A stretch of 47,389 nt of DNA from Roseateles toxinivorans (lineage in GTDB: Bacteria; Pseudomonadota; Gammaproteobacteria; Burkholderiales; Burkholderiaceae_C): the NCBI GenBank assembly GCA_945898095.1, contig CAMDHE010000019.1:1-47389 (forward strand), read 5' to 3'. The position numbers and the translations under genes are program-made. Below the pieces are notes generated by a model, which was not told the DNA's origin, made no database searches, and worked only from the letters and a program-made list of their open reading frames with translations. This document shows positions 9,088 to 17,609 of this stretch, one piece after another. Every line of letters starts with the position of its first letter. The stretch's first letter is position 1.

Positions 9088-10395
9088 TTATTTGCCGGCC
9101 AGCGCCATGCGCAGGTCATGGAGTTCACCGGCACGGAGTCGATCGATGGCTTGAAGGAATTCCTGCTGTTTTGCCGGCGTGAACAACTTGCGGGTCGCGA
9201 TCAGGAACTTGGTTTCCAGTTCGGCCCATGACAATGGCGAATCAGGATCACCGCGTGGTGTGGTCACGGGGGATTCGAAACGGCCGGCCGCGGTGGTCAC
9301 AACCACTCGTGCGGGTGACTCGGCCGGAAACCGCAGCTCGATCGAAGGGTCGCGATGCAAGCTGACTTTCCTGGAGATGCTCTGAACTTCGGCATCGGCA
9401 AGCATCGCAGTCTCCAGCGGCAGCAGCGACTCGAGGCCATGGACGGCGCAAAGGCCGATACAAAAAGGGACGCTGTATTGCGCTTCGATCAACGTGCGCG
9501 GCGCGGCCAGATTGGAAAGGTTGAAGGTCCCGGAATAGGTATGGACCTCGATCGTGATGATCTCGCGAGCCTCGATCTTATGCCTTGCGAGCAAGGCCGC
9601 GAAGGCGTCAACCGGCGCATGGATGTGGCGGCAGCAGGCATAGGGCTTAAAGTAGGTTCTGTCTATGCAGGGCGGTCCGCCAAGTCCTGCCGTGATGCGC
9701 TCTGATGCAAACAGCTCGGGGTTGTCGAAGATGTCCAGCGGACCGGTGAAACCAGCTTCGGCCAGGTTCAGCGCATTCATGCCCGCCAGCACCCCGAACG
9801 GGATGCCTTCCTTCACATCGCTGCCGACGAGGCCGGCTTTTCCAGGCAGTGAAGGCGCGGATTGAACCGCGATCGACAGCGCATGGGCCAGTTTTTCCGG
9901 GGCAGTGCCGCGCAACCGGCCAGCGGCCGCGATCGCGGCATAGGCAGACCAGACGCCGGAAGCTGCATAAGCCGGCCTTGCCATGGCTACGCGAACACCC
10001 ACTTCATAGCCGGCAACGACCGCAGCAATGAAGGCCTCAGCCGAGGTGCTGTCGAGCGTTGCCGCCAAGGCTGCCGGAATCACCGCAGCGCCCGGATGAC
10101 CGCGCGCGAGTCGAAAACCATCATCGAGATCCAGGATCGAGGCCGCCGCGCTATTGGCGAAGGCCGCGCCCGTGGCGCTGGCGCGTTCGCCCGTGAACCA
10201 GATGGCGGTGCTGCCAAGGCCATAGTCGCTCATGGCCAGCTGGCGAACGGCATGCACCGCAGGGTGTTGATGTCCGGCTGCTGCGGCGGCCAGCAGGTCC
10301 AGCAGACAGCGGATGGCGCCCTCCCGCGCTTGCGGGGGAAGTTTGTCCGCGCGCAGTTCGTGCACATAGCGGGCGATTTTCTGGCTGGTTTTCAT
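9088..10395 (-). CDS. MmgE/PrpD family protein
   Basis: A 435-residue member of the family that includes 2-methylcitrate dehydratase, cis-aconitate decarboxylase and iminodisuccinate epimerase. The N-terminal helical domain contains GAIRCLLDLLAAAAAGHQHP, and the middle shows DLDDGFRLARGHPGAAVIP (about residues 87-105), which resembles the conserved D-D-x(n)-HPG region of the family. The ATG at 10395 gives a typical start; upstream in-frame codons overlap the LysR gene. It lies between a LysR gene and an operon for a peptide/opine-type transporter with amine dehydrogenase genes. An iminodisuccinate-epimerase-like or dehydratase role is possible, but the sequence does not decide between them. 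Confidence 0.9.
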   Translation of the reverse strand: MKTSQKIARYVHELRADKLPPQAREGAIRCLLDLLAAAAAGHQHPAVHAVRQLAMSDYGLGSTAIWFTGERASATGAAFANSAAASILDLDDGFRLARGHPGAAVIPAALAATLDSTSAEAFIAAVVAGYEVGVRVAMARPAYAASGVWSAYAAIAAAGRLRGTAPEKLAHALSIAVQSAPSLPGKAGLVGSDVKEGIPFGVLAGMNALNLAEAGFTGPLDIFDNPELFASERITAGLGGPPCIDRTYFKPYACCRHIHAPVDAFAALLARHKIEAREIITIEVHTYSGTFNLSNLAAPRTLIEAQYSVPFCIGLCAVHGLESLLPLETAMLADAEVQSISRKVSLHRDPSIELRFPAESPARVVVTTAAGRFESPVTTPRGDPDSPLSWAELETKFLIATRKLFTPAKQQEFLQAIDRLRAGELHDLRMALAGK

Positions 10396-10420
10396 CGTTG
10401 CAGACCGGCTGGGTTGGCAG

Positions 10421-11344
10421 TCATGAAGCGCCATAGCAAAACTCGGTCGCTCCATCGCGCGCTTCCCATTCGGCGGCGATAGTTCGCGACATCGCGGCAA
10501 AGGCCTCGGCAATCACGGAAAGGCGCCGTCCGCGCGGCATGGCCATGATGATGTCTGACTCGATTCGGGGCCGAAAGGGGCGTACCACCAGGGCTGGCGC
10601 GAAAGCCCCGATATAGAGCGGGTTCACGATCGATACGCCCAGCCCTCGTGCGACGTAGGCACAGATGCTCGGCGCCATCGGTGCCTCCATAGAAATCGTG
10701 CGGCTGACCTTGGCATCGTCGAAGGCCTGATCAATCCGGCGGCGAATCGCGGAATCATGGCGAAACGAGGCGAAGCGCTCGCCCGCAAGGTCCTTGCAGC
10801 GGATCTCCTCATGCGAGGCCAATCGATGTCCATGCGGCAGGATGCACACCAGTGGAACGCGGCATAGCTGCTCGCTGCGCAACTCGGGATGCTCCATCGG
10901 TATTACCGAGTAGCAAAGCTCAACCCGGTGTGTGACCAGCTGCTCGACCAGTTTGGGCGTTTCTTGCGATTGGAGCGTCACCGAAATGCCCGGCTGCGTC
11001 ATCGGCAAGCGGGCAAGAATCTCCTGCGCGAACCCGGTCGAGAGCGCGGGCATGACGCCGACGGAAAGCGACCCAAGCCGCAGCGATTTGATTTCCTGCG
11101 CGGCCTGTCGAACGCGCCCTGCGCCTTGAAATATTCTCTCTACCTCTTCGTAGAGGATGCGGGCCTCAGGCGTTGGCGAAAGTCGCCCGCGATCGCGGAC
11201 AAATAGCAGGATGCCTGCGCCGCGCTCGAACAATTGCAGCAACTTGCTCACCGCCGGCTGGGAAATTCCGATGCGGACGGCGGCCTGCGTCACCGTGCCG
11301 GCCTCCATGACGGCCTTGAAGGCCTCGATCTGACGCAGGTTCAT
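10421..11344 (-). CDS. LysR family transcriptional regulator
   Basis: A 307-residue regulator with the N-terminal winged helix-turn-helix (MNLRQIEAFKAVMEAGTVTQ, helices to about residue 60) and the LysR substrate-binding domain after residue 90. The N-terminus resembles that of the opine-responsive regulators OccR/NocR (recalled, not searched), which fits the opine-oxidase-like operon nearby. Its ATG overlaps the stop of the GH43 gene by 4 bases, and it is followed 25 bases later by the MmgE/PrpD gene, so it is probably co-transcribed rather than divergent from its targets, which is unusual for LysR genes. Confidence 0.93.
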   Translation of the reverse strand: MNLRQIEAFKAVMEAGTVTQAAVRIGISQPAVSKLLQLFERGAGILLFVRDRGRLSPTPEARILYEEVERIFQGAGRVRQAAQEIKSLRLGSLSVGVMPALSTGFAQEILARLPMTQPGISVTLQSQETPKLVEQLVTHRVELCYSVIPMEHPELRSEQLCRVPLVCILPHGHRLASHEEIRCKDLAGERFASFRHDSAIRRRIDQAFDDAKVSRTISMEAPMAPSICAYVARGLGVSIVNPLYIGAFAPALVVRPFRPRIESDIIMAMPRGRRLSVIAEAFAAMSRTIAAEWEARDGATEFCYGAS

Positions 11345-13134
11345 GGTGGAAGTGTGCTTGCTGTGGTCAGCCAGTCTGGAAAATCCAGGATACCTCCCTG
11401 CAAGGCGAAGTCATTGGCGCGCTGGTACCAATCGTCGGCACCCGCGGCTGGGGTACGGTAATCGAACCAGTCAAAGTCGGCGAAATTCCGGGTCGGCAAG
11501 CCATTGGACGAGGCGTAAAGGCCGATGAAAACACCGGTGTAATTGAAGCCGGTCAGGACGGCGGGCGAGAGCGACCTGCCGTCGATCGATGGCCCGAGCC
11601 GGATCCATTGCCTGGCGTCGCTGGAAAATTCGAATTGGTAGGACAGGTAGTTGCCTGTGACCCGCAGCAAGACCTTCGACGCCGCAAACAGTTGTTCGGC
11701 CAGTTGCTTCCGGCCTGCAGCGTCGAAGCGGCTCAGCCGCAAGGCGGTAAGTCCATCCGCCCGGCGGGCCAGGGTCAGGGAATACGCCGCCTGGTCTTTC
11801 TGGATCAGTAGCAGCCCGGCCTCTTCCTGGGCTTGGGGCGCAAATTCAAGCTGGGTTGAAGCAGCAAATTGGAATTGGCGCTGACGTATGCCGACGAAGC
11901 TGTACTGGGCTTTTTCGGCGATGGCGGCTGATTGCAAGCGCAGGCGCAGCGAGCCTGGCTTGGCGCTCAGGCTGTGGAACACTTGCTCGGTTGAACGCCG
12001 AAAAGTCCATTCTGTGTTCAATTCGGGACGAGCGAAATCGTCATGGAAGCGGTTCGCGCGAACCTGCCTGGTGCCTGGCAGCGGCACCGGGTACTTGAGC
12101 TCGACCTTGCCGCTGGCCGGACTGAAGACCGGGAAGGTCTGCTTGTCATCCTTCCACCATTCGCGCTCGCTCTCCCAGGCCACCGGGAGCAAAAAAGTCT
12201 CGCGTCCGAGCGTGCCATGGCGGCCGTCAATCAGGCGCCAGCCCAGGGCCACGGCATACCAGCGGCCATCGGGAAGCTCGACCAGGTCGGCATGCCCGAC
12301 GCCAGTGATCGGGTGGTCATAGCTCAGATGTCGGTGGGTCAACACCGGGTTGCGCGGGTTGTTGCGGTAGGGGCCGGTGATGCTCTTGGCCACTGCCACT
12401 GACACCGCATGTTCGTAGGATGTGCCGCCCTCGGCCACCAGCAGGTAGTAGTTGCCGCCCTTTTTGTAGATATGCGGCGCTTCGGTCCATACGCCCTGGC
12501 AGCAGCCACGCCAGATCGGATGACGCGGCCCGACCAGCGCGAACGATGCAAGATCCAGCTCTTGCAGCCAGATTTCCGCCTGCCCCGGGAATTGCGGATC
12601 TTGCGGCAGCCAGTTCGCCGTGTACCAGACGCGGCCGTCGTCGTCTAAGAGCAGCGACGGGTCGATGCCGACGGCATCGGCGATCACATGGGGTGCTGAC
12701 CATGGACCCTTCGGATTTGCTGCGGTGACGATGAAGCTGACCGGTTTGTCGTCGACGATGCGGGTTGTCACGACGTAGAACAGGCCGTTGTGAAAACGGA
12801 TCGTTGCGGCCTGCACGCCACCGCTGGACGCGACGCCTGACAGACCGGCGACTTTGGGGTCGGAAAGGGCATGGCCGATCAGTTCCCAATTGACCAGATC
12901 CCGGCTGTGATAAATCGGCAGAGCCGGGAAATACTCAAAACTTGAGGTGACCAGGTAATAGTCGAGGTCGACCCGTACGATTGATGGGTCGGGAGCAAAC
13001 CCCGCGATGACCGGATTGCTGAACTGAGCCGACTGAGGTTTCGATGTCTGGGCAATGCCGGACCCTTGGGCTTGGGCAATTCCGGCCATGCACAGGCAGA
13101 CCAGCGCGAACGCCGCTCTCAAGGTTTTGCGCAT
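11341..13134 (-). CDS. secreted glycoside hydrolase family 43 (beta-xylosidase / arabinofuranosidase-like)
   Basis: A 597-residue protein with a signal peptide (cleavage likely after AQA, residue 22) and a five-bladed beta-propeller GH43 domain. The three GH43 acidic residues are visible: the base Asp 49 in GFAPDPS, the pKa-modulating Asp 158 in GIDPSLL and the acid Glu 218 in VWTEAPH. A C-terminal beta-sandwich of about 200 residues follows, as in family GH43 xylosidases. It would release xylose or arabinose from oligosaccharides in the periplasm or outside. An upstream in-frame ATG at 13155 would add seven residues. Its stop overlaps the LysR start, but no sugar transport or xylose genes are nearby, so it is isolated in function. 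Confidence 0.9.
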   Translation of the reverse strand: MRKTLRAAFALVCLCMAGIAQAQGSGIAQTSKPQSAQFSNPVIAGFAPDPSIVRVDLDYYLVTSSFEYFPALPIYHSRDLVNWELIGHALSDPKVAGLSGVASSGGVQAATIRFHNGLFYVVTTRIVDDKPVSFIVTAANPKGPWSAPHVIADAVGIDPSLLLDDDGRVWYTANWLPQDPQFPGQAEIWLQELDLASFALVGPRHPIWRGCCQGVWTEAPHIYKKGGNYYLLVAEGGTSYEHAVSVAVAKSITGPYRNNPRNPVLTHRHLSYDHPITGVGHADLVELPDGRWYAVALGWRLIDGRHGTLGRETFLLPVAWESEREWWKDDKQTFPVFSPASGKVELKYPVPLPGTRQVRANRFHDDFARPELNTEWTFRRSTEQVFHSLSAKPGSLRLRLQSAAIAEKAQYSFVGIRQRQFQFAASTQLEFAPQAQEEAGLLLIQKDQAAYSLTLARRADGLTALRLSRFDAAGRKQLAEQLFAASKVLLRVTGNYLSYQFEFSSDARQWIRLGPSIDGRSLSPAVLTGFNYTGVFIGLYASSNGLPTRNFADFDWFDYRTPAAGADDWYQRANDFALQGGILDFPDWLTTASTLPP

Positions 13135-13189
13135 CGTTACCCGGTCATGGTCCATGTCGCGTTGCCGATGGCTTTCTATCCGGGCCGCT

Positions 13190-13519
13190 TCAGGTCCATT
13201 GATCGAGCTTGTTCCCGGCCTTGTCGGTAAAGGCGCCGACGACGATCATGATGAAGTCGATCAGCATCCAGATGCCGAAGCCGCCAAAGGTGAACAGCTG
13301 AATGATGCCGGTTCCCACCTTGCCGACATAGAAGCGATGCACGCCGAGCCAGCCGAAGAAGAAACAAAGCAAGAACGCAGGAAGAATGCGCTTGTCCGAT
13401 GCGCTGGTGCCGAGCGCCGATTGAACCGCACCACAAGCTGGGCATGCCGTGGCGGATTCATGCATCTGCTTGCCGCAGGCGCGGCAGTACAGCATGTGGG
13501 GTGTGACGACGCTTTCCAT
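13190..13519 (-). CDS. TM2 domain protein with N-terminal zinc ribbon
   Basis: A 109-residue protein. Residues 9-30 hold two C-x2-C pairs (YCRACG and ACPACGA), a small zinc ribbon. After a linker come two hydrophobic membrane segments separated by a short turn, with the TM2-family marks FFFGWLGVHRFYVGK and GGFGIWMLIDFIMI. Such proteins are common in bacteria and have no well-defined role. The ATG at 13519 has GGGAG eight bases upstream; the longer frame from 13588 has no such site. It is separate from the GH43 gene (55 bases). Confidence 0.85.
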   Translation of the reverse strand: MESVVTPHMLYCRACGKQMHESATACPACGAVQSALGTSASDKRILPAFLLCFFFGWLGVHRFYVGKVGTGIIQLFTFGGFGIWMLIDFIMIVVGAFTDKAGNKLDQWT

Positions 13520-13592
13520 TGCATTGGCTCCCGAGTTGCAGGCGCCCGATTGTGTACGAAACAGTCCGGCCCGGGCATGAAACAACAACGAT

Positions 13593-13618
13593 CCGTTCGT
13601 GGTGAGCTTGTCGAACCA
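13593..13618. repeat. REP-like intergenic palindromic repeat
   Basis: A 26-base element between the TM2 and pentapeptide genes. Its outer arms are GTTCG and CGAAC around TGGTGAGCTTGT. I recall nearly identical sequences scattered through intergenic regions of Comamonadaceae and related genomes, in both orientations. Only this copy was noticed in the window. Function is unknown; it may fold as RNA between the two convergent-free genes. Confidence 0.6.
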
Positions 13619-13659
13619 CCCAAAGCCAGCGCTTCGATAAACGCAGCGCCAAACGGCGC

Positions 13660-14358
13660 TTATCTCACCAACAATCCCAGGCCACAGACCATGGCGGCCG
13701 CCTGGTCCGTCGAGATGATGCTGCCTTTGAAATATTGCCCGAGGTCCATGATCTTCAGCCCGCTCAGGTCGACCGAGCGGAGATCGGCGCGATCAAACTG
13801 GGCCTGCTTCAGGTTCGCATTGCGCAAGCTGCCACCCTCGAAGATGGCATCGCGAAAATCGCAGCCTGCCAGGTCCGCATCGGACAAGTTCAGCGCTGCT
13901 ATCGATTGCTTGCGAAATGAGATGCCCCGCAGGTCAGCGCCGACCAGCAATGATTCCTGAAATGTGATCCCCAGGGTTTGGGCGTCGGTGAAAGACGCGC
14001 CTGTCAGCTTGACCTCCTTGAACGACGCACTGGCCAGCTTGGCCCGCATCCAGGCGGTGTTGTTCAGGTCGCATTGGTAAAAGCTCGCGTCGGTCAGATC
14101 GGCCAGATGAAAGTTGGCCTGGCGAGCTTTGCAGCCCTGCCAAGAAGTCTCGGCAAGGTTGGATCGCTCGAACGAGGTTTCGGCAAAACTGCAGCCCCGG
14201 AATTGCGCCCCACGAAGGTCAAGTTTTGACAGATCCTCGCCGTCGAAGCCGCATTTCTCGAATGTCCTGGCGCCCTGATTTTCGGCCAGCATGGCGACCA
14301 TGTCCGACCTGCTTAGGGTTTGGTTTTCGATCGTGATGCTGGGGCTTGAGTCGGGCAT
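13660..14358 (-). CDS. pentapeptide repeat protein (Qnr/McbG-like)
   Basis: A 232-residue protein built of tandem A(D/N)LXX pentapeptides, for example SKLDLRGAQFRGCSFAETSF at about 44-63 and LRNANLKQAQFDRADLRSVD near 180-200. Such repeats fold into a right-handed quadrilateral beta-helix. The length, the interruption near the middle and the C-terminal segment after LSGLKIMDLGQYFKG resemble the Qnr/McbG group that protects DNA gyrase by mimicking DNA. That function is an inference; many pentapeptide proteins do other things. It is a single gene whose promoter must lie in the 170 bases between it and the inverted-repeat element upstream. Confidence 0.88.
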   Translation of the reverse strand: MPDSSPSITIENQTLSRSDMVAMLAENQGARTFEKCGFDGEDLSKLDLRGAQFRGCSFAETSFERSNLAETSWQGCKARQANFHLADLTDASFYQCDLNNTAWMRAKLASASFKEVKLTGASFTDAQTLGITFQESLLVGADLRGISFRKQSIAALNLSDADLAGCDFRDAIFEGGSLRNANLKQAQFDRADLRSVDLSGLKIMDLGQYFKGSIISTDQAAAMVCGLGLLVR

Positions 14359-14527
14359 GAAACGGGATGTGAGATTGAATTGGCCAGCGCAATTTGCGCG
14401 GATCGGTGCCAGGGGGTGGGCTGGCAGGATTTTAGGCGGGCGATCAGCGGCGCTTTTCGGTCAATTGATGGGCAAGTCAAGCTGCCGTGGCCGCCATCAG
14501 CAATCGGAGCAGTGAGGTCGACACCAA

Positions 14528-14691
14528 GGGATGCTCTGCATAACCCCTCACGGCTTGTACCAGCCCGGCCTCGGGCGGTCTGCGGCGTTGCATTTATTGC
14601 CAATAGCACGCGCTATTGGCCGCAAAATGCGCCTTGCATCCAATCCCGATCCGCGCTGCACCTACTCGCGTTGAGTTATGCAGAGCATCCC
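14528..14691. mobile_element. MITE-like element with perfect 17-base inverted ends
   Basis: The segment is bounded by gggatgctctgcataac (14528-14544) and its exact reverse complement (14675-14691). The 130 bases between contain no convincing gene but a strong hairpin: arms GCCAATAGC and GCTATTGGC around a 4-base loop at 14599-14620, extended by GCATTT and AAATGC outside. Short length, terminal inverted repeats and no transposase fit a miniature transposable element or the shell of an insertion sequence with an internal deletion. The right arm supplies the last codons and the stop of the truncated TauE/SafE remnant. No clear target duplication is seen (only AA on both sides). Confidence 0.55.
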
Positions 14692-14858
14692 AAGGTCAGT
14701 CCTGAAAGCAGCAGGATCAGAAACAGATAGCGCGTGAACTTCGCGTCCGACAGCCCTTTGTACCAGCGCGACCCCACCCATGACGCCAGCACGATGGGCG
14801 GCCCGACCAGCCAGAACAATTGCACTGAATGCGGGTTTTTCAGCGCTTCAGCCCTTGG
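14676..14858 (-). pseudogene. TauE/SafE family permease, C-terminal remnant
   Basis: Downstream of the GMC oxidoreductase stop and in the same frame, 60 codons without a start read as the end of a TauE/SafE sulfite/organosulfonate exporter: FWLVGPPIVLASWVGSRWYK, then GLSDAKFTRYLF and a last hydrophobic segment LILLLSGLTL. The stop TAA lies in the right inverted repeat of the MITE-like element. The matching N-terminal part of such a protein is at 39761-39992 on the same strand, so the two are best explained as one gene split by the block between them. The family call rests on the G-x-R-x(3)-LSD-x-x-F pattern and membrane profile, recalled rather than searched. Confidence 0.7.
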
Positions 14859-16496
14859 TCAAGACGCACCGAGTATCAGGTCCGCACCCTTCTCGCCGAT
14901 CATCAAGGACGCCGCGTGAGTGTTGGACGCACACAATGTGGGCATGACCGAGGAGTCGATGACACGTAGCGCCGTTACGCCTTGCACACGCAGAGCGGCA
15001 TCCACAACTGCCATCCGGTCTTGACCCATGCGGCAACTTCCTACCGGGTGGAACGAACTCTGGCCGGATTGCCGGATGTAGTCCAGCAACTCCATATCCG
15101 TCTTGGCATCTGCTGAGGGCCGCACCTCTCGCACTACATGCCTTGCCAGGGGCGCCTGCTCCGCCACCCGGCGCGCTAGTCGAAGAGCTTGCACCATAAC
15201 CGCGCAGTCGCCAGGGTCGCTGAGGTAGCGAGGATTGATCAGCGGGTCATCGTGTGGGTCAGCGCTGCGCACATGAACATGGCCGCGGGAGTCAGGGCGC
15301 AGTTGAAAGAAGCCTATAGAGAAGCCAGGAAACATGTCGAGCGTGCTGCCAGCTTGGGCGCCTGCAGTCATCTCGAAGCGGTCCTTGCCACTGAGGTGCC
15401 CGAGTTGGATCTTTACGCTTGGCCGAGTTCGGTCAAGTGGTGTGCATGCAAGGGCATGAATGGTAAAGGACGGTGTAGCCATCAGGCCCCGTCCGCTGGC
15501 AAGGTAGCGCAGGCCCATCCAAGCCTCGCGCCAGCGCTTGCCGACGATCTGATTCAAACTGAAGACCCCTGTGCTCTCGAAGCCCATTCGCGACTGCAGA
15601 TGATCGACCAAGTTTTCTCCCACGCCCGGAAGGTGGTGCACCACCGGGATTCCCAGTTGGCGCAGGCGATCACCATCTCCGATCCCCGAAAGCTCCAGCA
15701 ACTGGGGTGACTTGACTGGCCCACCGGCCACGATCACCTCACGCACGGCGCTGGCGCGGCGGCGCTGGCCGTTTTGCTCGTACTCGACGCCGATGGCACG
15801 TTGCCCATCGAACAGAATGCGCGTGGCCAGGGCTTCTGTGCGGATGGTCAAATTTTCCGGAAGAATGCCGCCCAGGTAGGCCGTCGCTGCATCACAGCGG
15901 CGGCCGCTTTGGGTGTTCAGTTGCAGGTACCCCACACCCTCATAACGTTGCCCGTTGTAGTCGTCGTTGGCCGAGATTCCAGCAGCAACACATGCGGCAA
16001 GGAAGGCCTCCGACAAGGGGTCGGGCGACTGCGCGAGCGAGTCGACATGCACTGGACCGTCCCGCCCGCGCAGCGCATCGGTTCCGATCGCAGTGTTTTC
16101 CAGTCGCTTGAAGTAGGGCAGCAAGTCGTCGTAACCCCAACCAGCATTGCCAAATGAGCGCCAATGGTCAAACTCGGCCGCCTCGCCGCGTACATAGATC
16201 ACACCGTTCACGCCACTGCTACCGCCCAGCATACGGCCGCGCGGCCAGTACAGTGTCTGCCCATTGAGGTACTGCTGTACCTCGGTGCGGTGCGGCCAGA
16301 CATAGCGTACGTCACCGACCAGTCGAGCGATCCCGATGGGTACCCGGACCCAGAAGTCGCGCTGACGCGCGCTGCCAGCCTCCAGCAGAAGCACGCGCCC
16401 GGCCTTCCTTTCACTTAAACGCCGCGCCAACACGCTGCCCGATGCGCCGGCGCCGATGATGATGAAGTCGTGACTCTCGTCGCGCAGCACATCCAC
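14859..16496 (-). CDS. GMC family FAD-dependent alcohol oxidoreductase (choline dehydrogenase-like), copy 1
   Basis: A 545-residue flavoprotein. The FAD motif is IIGAGASGSVLARRL near residue 13; the GMC signature 1 region contains YWPRGRMLGGSSGVNG (about 82-97), signature 2 has GPVKSPQLLELSGIG, and the C-terminal active-site histidine is in FHPVGSCRMG (about residue 483). Such enzymes oxidise primary or aromatic alcohols to aldehydes. It starts four bases after the stop of the binding-protein gene and is the last gene of the minus unit gntR - binding protein - GMC. A second GMC gene at 37114-38793 ends the catabolic part of the plus unit. Its stop is the left edge of the island. Confidence 0.93.
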   Translation of the reverse strand: MDVLRDESHDFIIIGAGASGSVLARRLSERKAGRVLLLEAGSARQRDFWVRVPIGIARLVGDVRYVWPHRTEVQQYLNGQTLYWPRGRMLGGSSGVNGVIYVRGEAAEFDHWRSFGNAGWGYDDLLPYFKRLENTAIGTDALRGRDGPVHVDSLAQSPDPLSEAFLAACVAAGISANDDYNGQRYEGVGYLQLNTQSGRRCDAATAYLGGILPENLTIRTEALATRILFDGQRAIGVEYEQNGQRRRASAVREVIVAGGPVKSPQLLELSGIGDGDRLRQLGIPVVHHLPGVGENLVDHLQSRMGFESTGVFSLNQIVGKRWREAWMGLRYLASGRGLMATPSFTIHALACTPLDRTRPSVKIQLGHLSGKDRFEMTAGAQAGSTLDMFPGFSIGFFQLRPDSRGHVHVRSADPHDDPLINPRYLSDPGDCAVMVQALRLARRVAEQAPLARHVVREVRPSADAKTDMELLDYIRQSGQSSFHPVGSCRMGQDRMAVVDAALRVQGVTALRVIDSSVMPTLCASNTHAASLMIGEKGADLILGAS

Positions 16497-16500
16497 AGCC

Positions 16501-17574
16501 TCAGTTGCAGTCAGTATCTAGATACCGGCGAATGTGGCTGGGGTCCACCGACTGGGCGATTTGTTCCTTGGTCAAGGGCTTGGTGAATGCCTTGGCTTCG
16601 TACAAAGCTTCACCAGCAACAAAGAGTTTTTCGGCCAAACCGCCGTCCTTGTTGACCAGCGACCAGGCTGACTTGGGGTCCAACTGCGACTCAATGGTGG
16701 GGATTAGCAGCGTGTCGAAGGTCTCCTTGGCCAGCGCCGGAGAAATATTGAAGGCTTCTTGCATGGTGCGAATGGCGTGCGCGGGGTCTTTGCGCCCGGC
16801 CTGCAAGGACAGCGCATGTGCCTTGACCAGTTTGCAGCCAACGCTGGGGTTGGCCTCCAGAAAGCTGGGGCGTACCGCCACCGTGGTGGCGCAGACACCG
16901 CCATTGATCTGATAGTCCTTATCCCAGGAGACGATTTTGTAGCCAGCGTCACGAAAGAGTAGGTTCCACGGGCCCCAGATGAAGGCACTGTCGATCTGGT
17001 TGCTCTTCAGCGCGGTCAGCAGCAGATTGGGTGCGAGGTTGAAGCCCTGGATGGATGCCCTGGGCACGCCTGCCGCCTTGGCAGCCAGGACCATTGAGAC
17101 CTCGGCACAGGTTGCCGTGGGTGCGCCGATATTCTTGGCCTTGGCGATGTCTCGAAAGCTGTTGATGCCCGTAGCCGGATTCACCACCAGGGCCATCTGG
17201 CTGGACGAATCCAGTGGCACCAAAATGAACTTCAGCGGGATGTCTTGGCCCAGCATGAAGAGAGTGGCCAGCCCAGTCCACGCCACGTCCAGGCTGCCGC
17301 TTTTCATGCCGGCAATCAGGGGCGCGCCACTCTGGAACATGTAGAACTTGGGCTCCAGCCCTACCTGCTCAAATAGCTTGAGTTCGCGGGCGATGTAGGC
17401 AGGCCAGTAGTTGCTGATGGGCAGGCCGATGTTGATGGGGATGAGCTTGGGCGACGTGCTCTGGGCCGCGGCCGGCGTCCCGTTGGCCAGGCCCGCGATC
17501 ATTGCTACCGCGACCAGCAACCGGCAAATGAACGCTCGTAAAAAAGGGGAAGATTGCAGCATAGTCAAGCCCAT
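16501..17574 (-). CDS. ABC transporter substrate-binding protein, NMT1/SsuA/TauA-like, copy 1
   Basis: A 357-residue periplasmic binding protein with a signal peptide (hydrophobic stretch about residues 14-34, cleavage likely after AAAQS region). The start at 17574 has GGAGA five bases upstream. Family marks are the N-terminal GLPISNYWPAYIARELKLFE and QSGAPLIAGMKSGSLDVAWT segments that line the binding cleft. Two paralogues lie at 28495-29538 and 32051-33100; this copy is the most divergent of the three (for example APTATCAEV where the others have APSGTCAQV). It is encoded opposite to the only permease gene of the island and likely feeds that transporter. Confidence 0.92.
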   Translation of the reverse strand: MGLTMLQSSPFLRAFICRLLVAVAMIAGLANGTPAAAQSTSPKLIPINIGLPISNYWPAYIARELKLFEQVGLEPKFYMFQSGAPLIAGMKSGSLDVAWTGLATLFMLGQDIPLKFILVPLDSSSQMALVVNPATGINSFRDIAKAKNIGAPTATCAEVSMVLAAKAAGVPRASIQGFNLAPNLLLTALKSNQIDSAFIWGPWNLLFRDAGYKIVSWDKDYQINGGVCATTVAVRPSFLEANPSVGCKLVKAHALSLQAGRKDPAHAIRTMQEAFNISPALAKETFDTLLIPTIESQLDPKSAWSLVNKDGGLAEKLFVAGEALYEAKAFTKPLTKEQIAQSVDPSHIRRYLDTDCN

Positions 17575-17609
17575 GATTTCTCCAGTTGTTTGCGGCCTTT
17601 GCGACCGCG

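Noticed and set aside
14359-14527. A possible coding remnant on the minus strand upstream of the pentapeptide gene
   Set aside because: Short frames exist here but none has a family match I can recognise or a ribosome site; treated as the promoter region of the pentapeptide gene.
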